The position numbers and the translations under genes are program-made. DNA of 64,000 nt from Lumnitzera littorea (taxonomy: Eukaryota > Streptophyta > Magnoliopsida > Myrtales > Combretaceae). A model generated the notes under the pieces. It saw only the letters and a program-made list of their open reading frames with translations, did not search any database and had not been told where the DNA came from. Of this stretch, positions 56,890-64,000 are shown one piece after another; positions within the stretch are counted from its first letter, which is position 1; each line of letters starts with the position of its first letter. Location of the stretch: contig JAMXBB010000009.1 of NCBI GenBank assembly GCA_024138015.1, positions 39,740,344 to 39,804,343 of the forward strand, given 5' to 3'.

Positions 56890-58325
56890 TACACTTTTCC
56901 TTGATAGTACACTTATTGTGGAATAAATTCTCTCTTTGGTCTTCCTCATTGCTCGATATTGAATTCAACACTCGACTCAACACTAAAGTCATCACTTCTC
57001 TTTTGTCAGCATAGACGCAAGTCTCCTCCTCATTCTCCACTTCGGCTTCTCCAACATTCTTATCTTCTTTCTCAAGCTCACTATCATCTATACTATCCAT
57101 GTCACAACCTTGGATGACCACAACACGTCAGTTAAGACACTAAGTAGCCATATATCCATAACCTAAGCAAATTGAAGTATTTGATCTCACTTGCCTTGCA
57201 ACCTGAAGTTTGTCCTCTTTCATTTGTCTTTTAAGCTGCTCTATCATTATCTCGGCTCTTTAGGCTATCTTAGCTATCATTAGGTTGGTCATTCTTCTCT
57301 TTTGCTTGGAAAGGTCTCCTCAACTAATTGTAGGTAGGTAAGCACAGAACAAGAGTTTGAGAAGAGCTCGATCTAGGTCAGATTAAGGTATTTCTCCCTT
57401 GCTTCTTAACCCTTTGTGCTATTTTAATGGCTTCCTTCAGTATATAAAACCTTTAAACTTCAACAATATTCTAGATCTCATATCGGAGCCCTAAAATAAA
57501 CCTTGATATAGTACAGGCTTCAGGCTTATCCACATCAACTCAAATCATTAGCATTTAGAATTCCTTGACATAGTCATCAACAACTCAGCTTCCTTGGCAA
57601 AGTTCTTGCAACTTAATGAAGGTGTCTTGCAAATAGGACTTAAGTATAAACTTTCCTTTCAATAGCCTCTTCGTATCATCCTATGTGCGTACTCTTCGTT
57701 GTCCATCCTTTGCTTTGGCTGCATTTAAGTTTTTCATCACATCACGGCATATCTAAAGAACTCAAGGGCAGCGAGTCAGACTTTATCAGCTTCATCATAC
57801 CCATAACAATCAATCAATCTTTCAACTTTCTCCTCCCATTCTAGGTACTCATATGCATTACCACTTTTAGTGAAGGTTGGAATTTGGACCTTAAGATTTT
57901 CAAGTCCTTGAGGAGGTCAATATTCTTGTTCCTCTACTTCATCATATCCCCCTATCCTCTTCTTCCTCTACATTAACTTCTTCTTTAATTTCTTTGTCTT
58001 CTTCTTTAATCTCCTTCACCTCAAGTCTTTGTTAAGCACGTTAGTTTACCTCTCCTCTAGCTCTATAAGGTCAAGCTAGGTGATGAGCTCGACTAATATG
58101 GCCATATCTCCTCTCTCACATTTCTTCTACTTGGCCATGATTAAGCACTCTTTGAGGTTATTGCTTATTTTCTTGCAAAGCTGTATCTAGGCTCTCAACA
58201 AGATCGGTAAGTCTATCAAACTTATCATCTACCGATCTTGGTATGTTATTGCCATGTTAGCCGTGGCCAACACAAGCACCATTATCTTAGTCACCAATAG
58301 TGCCTCGTATACTTAAATCCGACAT
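56890..58325 (-). pseudogene. Element E gag and start of protease
   Basis: Starts at ATG 58325 (MSDLSIRGTIGD). It continues through an acidic Lys/Glu segment, then the Gag core with RFFRYAVMKNLNAAKAKDGQ-like sequence near 57720 and YLQDTFIKLQELCQ near 57600. The open stretch 57121-56870 carries EEETCVYADKREVMTLVLSR, RVLNS, QRENLFHNKCTIKEKC, the usual lead-in to the protease of this Ty3 group. The protease active site itself is lost at the F junction. Stops and frameshifts throughout. Confidence 0.75.
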
Positions 58326-58762
58326 TGTGCAACATTACTTGTTACTACTTTCTTCAACAAGAACAACTTCAATAGCATAAACTCAACAAAACCCTATTAC
58401 CCATTGCTACTTAGCAACACTTAAAAAAACCACTCTCGTAACCAATTACTACTCACTACCTAGAATCACATTAATACACTCTAACCACTTCAATGCTTAA
58501 CACAATACAACGTAGTATAGAAATCAAACTTGCTTTGTTTTCGTAGTATGAAAATAGAGTAGAATAGAGTAACATAAGTTACTACACTTACCTCTTACAA
58601 ACCACTAATCCATAACTCACAACTTCAAAACCCACTTCTATAACTTGACTACAAGTCCAACAAACTCAAGAGTAGCATTGTAGTAGCTACGAAACAACAC
58701 AACAACTACTAATAGTAATACAAACATAACTTTACTGTAACTTCAAATACTCCCTCTTGGAA

Positions 58763-58781
58763 CCGTGCTCTAATACTAGCA
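58763..58781 (-). other. Element E primer binding site (iMet-type)
   Basis: The minus strand reads TGCTAGTATTAGAGCACGG next to the 5' LTR, close to the plant TTGGTATCAGAGCACGG form. Confidence 0.7.
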
Positions 58782-58785
58782 AAGC

Positions 58786-59152
58786 TGATGTACCTTCGAG
58801 ATTGTACATACGAAGAGACACCACAACAAACCAAAACAAAGGAAAAACAAAAGGGTTTTAACAGAACCCGAGTAGCTACTAGTTAGATATGACACATTAA
58901 CTGATCCTACTCAGCCTAACCTCCACTTGATATGATATACAAGTGAGGATTAAGGTCACTCATCACTACTCTTTACTAAAGGGAATAGATAAGAGTTAAG
59001 GAAAGAGAAGACACGACTAAGTGCTCTCAAAAGGGAAATTACTGTATTCAATATTTAGGATATGATCGATTGTCTATGTACAAAATAAATGGGATCCTTA
59101 TACTAACTCTCTAGGGTTACACGTATAAGTAAAGACCAAAATGGGTAAAATA
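58786..59152 (-). repeat. Element E 5' LTR, cut by H
   Basis: Starts TGATGTACCTTCGAG in plus orientation. It matches 43822-44090 and ends abruptly at the TGTAATATCCC start of H. Confidence 0.75.
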
Positions 59153-60246
59153 TGTAATATCCCATAAATCAACAATCTAGACATGAACATCTAAGTGTCA
59201 GGACAAAGCCCCATCCTTGTACGATTAGGGTCAACAGTTAATTTAGAACATTTGGGAAAATAAACCAATTAGGCTAGAAACTTACGAAAAACATGATAAC
59301 TCTAATCGAGGAATTCTCGTACGTTTGGAAATCCATAATATAATAAAAACATCAAGAATGTAATCAAAATAGTGAGAATTTACTCTATATGAGACTCCAG
59401 AGTCGAATTTAGGGCAATCGTACCTAAATTTAAGACTTATGGGAAAAGTTATTCGATTGAGTTCAAACTTTACAACTAAGATAGAAAAGTTAGTTGAAGT
59501 GATCCGGTGAAATTAGATTTTGAAAATAATTACCCAAAATTCTAATTTTGCCCCTAAAAATATGATTACTTAATATAATACAAAATCGCTCAAAACCCCT
59601 AAAATCGAGTTTAGAATGTGACGAAAACTTAAAGATGAATCAATTAAGCTATAAAATCACATAATATAGTGTAATTTACTATATAAGTTTACATGTATTT
59701 TTATGAATATACCCGGTATAAATAATAATTATACTGATAAATTAATCTAAAAGTCTAAAATTATATAATATGTAATGCTACATGACTCCGACTTACTAGC
59801 TTTTGAGTATTTTATATGGATACCTAATTTTTGCTCCCATTTTATTTTTTAGAATAGGTTATAGGGTCCTAATTAGAAAAAAAATACAAAAAATAAAAAT
59901 AAAAAATTAAAGAAAACCCTTAAGAAAAGAGATTTAGGAAAATACAAAAAAAAAGGAAAATAAGAAAACCTAAAAATATAAAGTTCATGAAAATACCAAA
60001 AGTAGGAAAATAGGAAAAAGCACAAAAAATAAGAAATTTTAAAAAATATATAAAAAATGGAAAAATATATAAGTCATAGAAAATAAAAAAAAATAACAAA
60101 TAGGGGATTTAGAAAATAATCTTTTAGTTATTTTGAATAGAATAGATTTTTAATTTAAATAAACTTCAAATAAAGAATCGTTGGATTTGGGCTTAGATTT
60201 AAATTTAGCTTAAACCGACTTAGTCCATATGTGCAATTTAATTCCA

Positions 60247-60258
60247 TATATAAATAAG
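60247..60258 (+). promoter_or_regulatory. TATA box of element H LTR
   Basis: TATATAAATAAG, the best promoter-like motif in the LTR. Confidence 0.45.
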
Positions 60259-60263
60259 ATATA

Positions 60264-60346
60264 GGCCAATAACTTAACGGTAAAGCAATTAGACTAAGCA
60301 CACGAATTAAGTTAGAAGTTAAGGGTTCAAAACTTACTGGAGGCAT
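60264..60346 (+). other. tRNA-like stretch with pol III A- and B-box-like motifs inside LTR H
   Basis: The motif AATAACTTAACGGTAAAGCA resembles a decayed box A and GGGTTCAAAACTT, about 55 bp downstream, resembles a decayed box B (GGTTCRANNCC). No convincing acceptor stem, so it is not a working tRNA. It may be a tRNA-derived fragment. Confidence 0.35.
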
Positions 60347-62132
60347 GAGGGTAGCTTTTTATCTTCCTTTTTTTCAAGCTCAACATGTCGTCACATGTGA
60401 AGACCCGATTGGGCCACGTGTCTAATTGCGACACATAGTGCTTTATGATTGGCCTTGACAATACACTTTCTTTCCCCCCATTTTTTTCTCCCCTTTCCTT
60501 CTCTTTCTTTCTTTCATTTTTTTTTTATAAAAAAAAAAAAAATAGTTACCCCAATTGCATCAACCAAACTCCCCATTAACTTGAATCACCCTTACCACCA
60601 TCAAACCTACACTAACCTAATCCTCTCTCTCGACCACCATAACCTACGACCCACTGTCCTCCACCAAAGACCAAACCACCGACTGATGCTAACTCCCTTG
60701 TACGGCTAACTCCCTTGCTACATATTAACCTTAATCTTTCTCTCGCACCCAACACACATTCTCTTTAACTGAACACCCTACAACACAACACATAACCACT
60801 ACAACCTACTCTCTCTCTTGAAAACCTACGTACACCACTCTCTTGGCCACCACCATCCACGACCAGCAACCATGAACCACCCTATACACATATACACGAC
60901 TGAACCACAAACCAAACCCGTCATCCTCACCGACCGCCACTTAAACTACCATGGAAACCCATAGTGCTTCTCCAAGCCCCCTTAAGCTTAATCTAATTCA
61001 CATAAAATTGTTCTCTACCACTCAAAATACACTTTGTAGTGGCCTCCGACGCGCCGCTTTAGCCATTAAACGCAATTCGAATTCGACTTGGTTTGAACTG
61101 ACCCGGCTTGAACTCGAAGCGGATCCAAGCCGTACCAACTGACTCGTATGCAGCTTGGTCCATTTCTCCATTTCCCAGTTTGCTTTTGGTGTTGTATTAT
61201 TTTATTTATTTGTTTTTTTTAATCATTTTATTTGTTTGTAAAGTGAATGTAATTGTAATTAACAAAAAAAAAAGAAAAAGAAGAAAAAAAAGGAAGAAGT
61301 ATTTAGTTTAGTTTTATTTATTTATTTTCACATTTTAGCCAAAAAACAAAATAATAAAAAAATGAAAATAAAAAGTAAAGGAATAAATAATAAATAAATA
61401 ACAATAATAATAAATTTTTTTATCACTTAAAAAATTGATTTTCCAAAAATAAATCAACCATTTTTCATATTAAGGCGTTTTATAATTTCCAAAAAAAAAA
61501 AATCTAATTTAGGACCCTTTAGGAAATTTCTTCAAATAAATCAAAATGAGTAAAAATGTAAACCCGAATGTTTTTCCAAAATTAAAATCAATTAACCTGC
61601 TATGTTTTTGGTAAACGAACTACGGAAGTCTGATCTTAAATAACGGGTATGTAAGCATTTGTACGTAGGTACGGAGAGACTTAAAATATATAAATTTTTA
61701 TTTTTTCCATCTTTGTAGATATTTGTATAAGTTAATTAATTTAGTAACGTGTAATATGATTAGTCATTTAGAAATTAAAAATAGCATATTTGAAAAGCGA
61801 AGTTAAATTTGGGAAGTTAAAAAGTGGTACTCGTTTAAGGTTTAATAAATTATCCCTCGAATCTAGATCTCTGGTTTTTTTTTAAAAAAAAAACCTATTT
61901 TATAAAATGGTTTAATTGATAGATTGGTAGTTACCCAATTGGTTATAACTTAATTTTTTTTCCCGACTCTAGTCGAGTGGCAACTCTAAAATACTTCCAA
62001 ATATAAAAAGAATCGATTTTTTTAAACCCTAGTCAAGGGTTGATATTAAACGAGTAGGGTTTAGTACTGATCAGTTTAAAAAAGATATAATTTCAAAAGA
62101 ACTGAAAGGGTAAAGAACCAGGCTCGACAGCT

Positions 62133-62151
62133 TGGCGACTCCACTAGGGAC
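62133..62151 (+). other. Element H primer binding site (Arg-tRNA-like)
   Basis: TGGCGACTCCACTAGGGAC. By my memory of plant tRNA-Arg(ACG), whose 3' end would pair with TGGCGACTCCA(G/C)TGGG, this is the likely primer. Confidence 0.65.
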
Positions 62152-62817
62152 GTTAAGGGAGTTAACCACTTAAAAACATTTCAAAATTAAAATTGCTTTT
62201 CAAAATACCCATTTATTTAGTTGTTTGTTTATTTATTTAATTGTATATTTATTTGTTTATTTGTTATTAACTTCATGTATATATTTGTTTTGATTATCAT
62301 ATTTTATTTTGTAAATAGCATATATTGTGACATGGAGGGTTTATTTGTTGCATCAAAGATGCAAGTTAGATGCGGTCAGACCTAGGCCATCTTAGGACAC
62401 TAAGAGGGGGGCCATTGTGTAAATTTCGGGCATAGTGAGGTGACCACTGTTCAGGACCGATTAGGCCACCCAACTTAAGCTTATTATGACCAATGAAAAT
62501 GTTTTCTAAAAAACAAGTGACATCACAGAGCTTAAAGACCTTTTAGAACCCACCCTAATTACATATACTTCCCTCCAAGCTTAAGTTAATACACAACCCT
62601 TAAGAAATTGCAACCTTACTGATCATTCAAGAGTTATAATGCAAGCAAGATTTTGAAAATTGTAGTAGGGTTACAACTTAAGGAGTAATGTATTAACCTA
62701 AAATGACCTTAACATCTGCATATTTCCACTTTTTTTTTTTCTCTCTTTTGTTGCATTGATGATTGATTCTTGTCCATAAAATGTGTAGATTTAGGAGGGC
62801 AAACAACTAAGCAAATG
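62152..62817 (+). other. Element H leader
   Basis: Between primer site and first ORF. No motif recognised beyond T-rich stretches. Confidence 0.4.
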
Positions 62818-63013
62818 ATTATGCGAAAATAGGCTACTAGACATCTTTAGGATTAGTAAGGAGATGCTGAGAGATGAAATTGCCTATTTGAAGGAAAAGC
62901 TCGAGTGTTCTAAGACTCACAATCGGACCTTAAGGTCCCTTCTAATATAGGTCATTGGAGATACTTATGAGATGATAGAAGACCTTAAGGCTTGTATACG
63001 GGACTTAATGTAA
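62818..63013 (+). pseudogene. Small coiled-coil ORF of element H
   Basis: The frame reads ENRLLDIFRISKEMLRDEIA, YLKEKLECSKTHNRTLRSL, one TAG near 62948, then DTYEMIEDLKACIRDLM and TAA at 63011-63013. A heptad-like pattern of Leu, Ile and Met suggests a coiled coil. It has no upstream ATG in frame. It could be part of a 5' accessory ORF or of a Gag N-terminus; I do not recognise it. Confidence 0.4.
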
Positions 63014-63389
63014 GGTTTTTCAAATTTAGATCTAAAGAGCTTATAATAAAGTTTCAGAATAAATGCTACGTTCTTTGTCTTTATTTTGTATTTCGATCTT
63101 TTTTTCAAAATAATAAAGTTCTCCTTAGTTCATTGTTCTTCATTCTTTAACATTCTCGTCTTTGTAAATAGTCTTTCAATAAAAAGTTATCTAACCACTA
63201 TTCGATCTCATTTAGGGAAATATAAATAAAATCCATAGACTTGTAAATAGAAACCCAAAAATCATTGTCCTTATTTGTAAATTATTTTCCAAAAATAAAA
63301 CTTTACCTTTCTCTCTCTAAAAAAAAAAAAAGAAAAAATTTGAAAAAACAAAAAATATATAAAAAATGAAAAGAAAAGTTACCAACGAC

Positions 63390-63850
63390 TATAAATCCTT
63401 ATGGGCTTAAGGAGCCAACACAAGCTCAAGCCTCTAGCTTACTCAAGTAGCCAACCCAAATATTTGGCTTCTAAACCATACGAGGTCCCTCGACCTATTA
63501 AGAAAGCCAAATACAAGCCCTTTGGCCCATTCAAACCCGACACAAGCTCTTAGCCCATTTAACAAACACGAGCCCCTTGTCCCACTCAACCCTAACACAA
63601 GCTCTTGGCCCATCTAAACACAAGCCACTTGGCCAACAACAACCTTATGCCCATTAAGGCAACCTACCTAAATACAGGCCACTTGGCTAGGCATTCAACC
63701 TAAACACCAACCTTGGGCTCGTTTAAGCGACCTACCCAAACATAAGCCACTAGGCCAGGGAGCCAATCTAAACATGAACCATAGCCCATCAAGGTAGCTA
63801 ACTTAAGCACAATCTTCAACCCCTAAAAGTGACCAAGCCAAGCCAGAACC
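63390..63850 (+). repeat. Tandem array of about 30-45-bp units in element H
   Basis: Ten or more degenerate units combining ACACAAGC(C/T), CTTGGCCCA and AACCTA(C/A)CC, e.g. ACACAAGCTCTTGGCCCA, ACAAGCCACTTGGCCA, ACAGGCCACTTGGCTAG and ATAAGCCACTAGGCCAG. GC content is above that of the surroundings. Confidence 0.7.
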
Positions 63851-64000
63851 CCTAATCTATTTAGAAAGCCAAGCTTAATCATGAACCAAACCAAAACACA
63901 AAATCAAATACTAGGGCATGATTGAAGAAACTGGGATGCAAAACCAATCCTTATCCTGGGGAAATTAAAAAATAGACTCCTCCTTAAGAAACTGGTAACT

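Larger units (their letters stand above)
43822..59152 (-). mobile_element. Element E: minus-strand Ty3/Gypsy element interrupted by F and H
   Basis: Related LTR stretches at 43822-44090 and 58786-59152 bracket minus-strand gag (from 58325), protease, partial RT, RNase H and integrase, with an iMet-type primer site at 58781-58763. F lies between protease and RT and H inside the right LTR. The RT first half and most of the protease are missing, so a deletion accompanied or followed F's arrival. Without F and G, about 5.2 kb of E remains. Confidence 0.8.
59153..62129 (+). repeat. Element H 5' LTR
   Basis: U3 is very A-rich (59870-60120). A TATATAAATAAG box is at 60247-60258, followed by a tRNA-like stretch and a CT/CCACC-rich leader (60470-60950). 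The ORFs at 60155-61311 are chance products of this leader. No 3' copy is in the window to confirm the borders; they rest on the TG...CA ends and the adjacent primer site. Confidence 0.65.
59153..64000 (+). mobile_element. Element H: LTR retrotransposon with Arg-type primer site, right end outside window
   Basis: A 2.98-kb LTR (59153-62129) beginning TGTAATATCCC and ending GGCTCGACA, a primer site TGGCGACTCCACTAGGGAC, then an internal region with a small coiled-coil ORF and a long tandem repeat array. The large LTR and Arg-tRNA-type site suggest an Ogre/Tat-type element, but no Gag or pol is in view, so the lineage is a guess. Confidence 0.7.

Noticed and set aside
60264..60346. Functional tRNA gene
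   Set aside because: Box motifs are decayed and the ends do not pair as an acceptor stem.

Overview
The window looks like TE-saturated, gene-poor (probably pericentromeric) nuclear DNA of a flowering plant, most likely a eudicot. The evidence is AT-rich sequence, several lineages of Ty3/Gypsy LTR retrotransposons with plant-type primer sites (iMet, Arg-like, Asp-like), a plant-type GRF zinc-finger relic, a plant transposase relic, and GT-AG introns. No intact host gene was found. Nearly all coding matter is broken by stops and frameshifts, and all family assignments come from reading motifs, not database searches.

Layout (letters are mine). C (1-1841 plus 8901-9687): a Tat-like Ty3 element cut by A (1842-8900), a shorter relative with 5-bp duplication GTAAC. 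9688-12442: AT-rich, with a patch of CACTA-like subterminal repeats. D (12443-35790): an Athila-like element with about 1.38-kb LTRs. D contains J, a Tekay-like LTR (15311-17190 plus 30144-31482). J contains B (17191-30138, duplication CTAAG), the most complete Tat-like element. B contains K, a 3.1-kb solo LTR (21483-24611, duplication CTAGT). 35796-43821: low-copy-looking DNA with a transposase relic, a retropepsin relic split by a MITE, a GRF zinc-finger pseudogene and a possible terminal exon. E (43822-59152): a minus-strand Ty3 element cut by F (46757-56889, Tekay-like, plus strand), which carries solo LTR G (46931-47395). E's right LTR is cut by H (59153-window end), an LTR element with an Arg-type primer site.

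The most distinctive biology is in A, B and C. Each carries gag-pol on one strand and, tail to tail on the other strand, a multi-exon ORF resembling the 'putative gypsy type transposon' domain (PF04195) followed by a coiled coil and an acidic tail. GT-AG introns sit at matching places in the copies. To my recollection extra and antisense ORFs are known in Tat-lineage elements, so the class is not new, but the conserved introns and the array of short repeats between the convergent genes deserve study. A has lost RT, RNase H and most of integrase yet keeps gag and the antisense gene, as expected of a non-autonomous derivative. F has an unidentified ORF between its primer site and gag.

Relative ages follow from nesting: D before J before B before K; E before F before G; E before H; C before A. 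Decay is dominated by C-to-T and G-to-A changes, as expected for long-methylated repeats.
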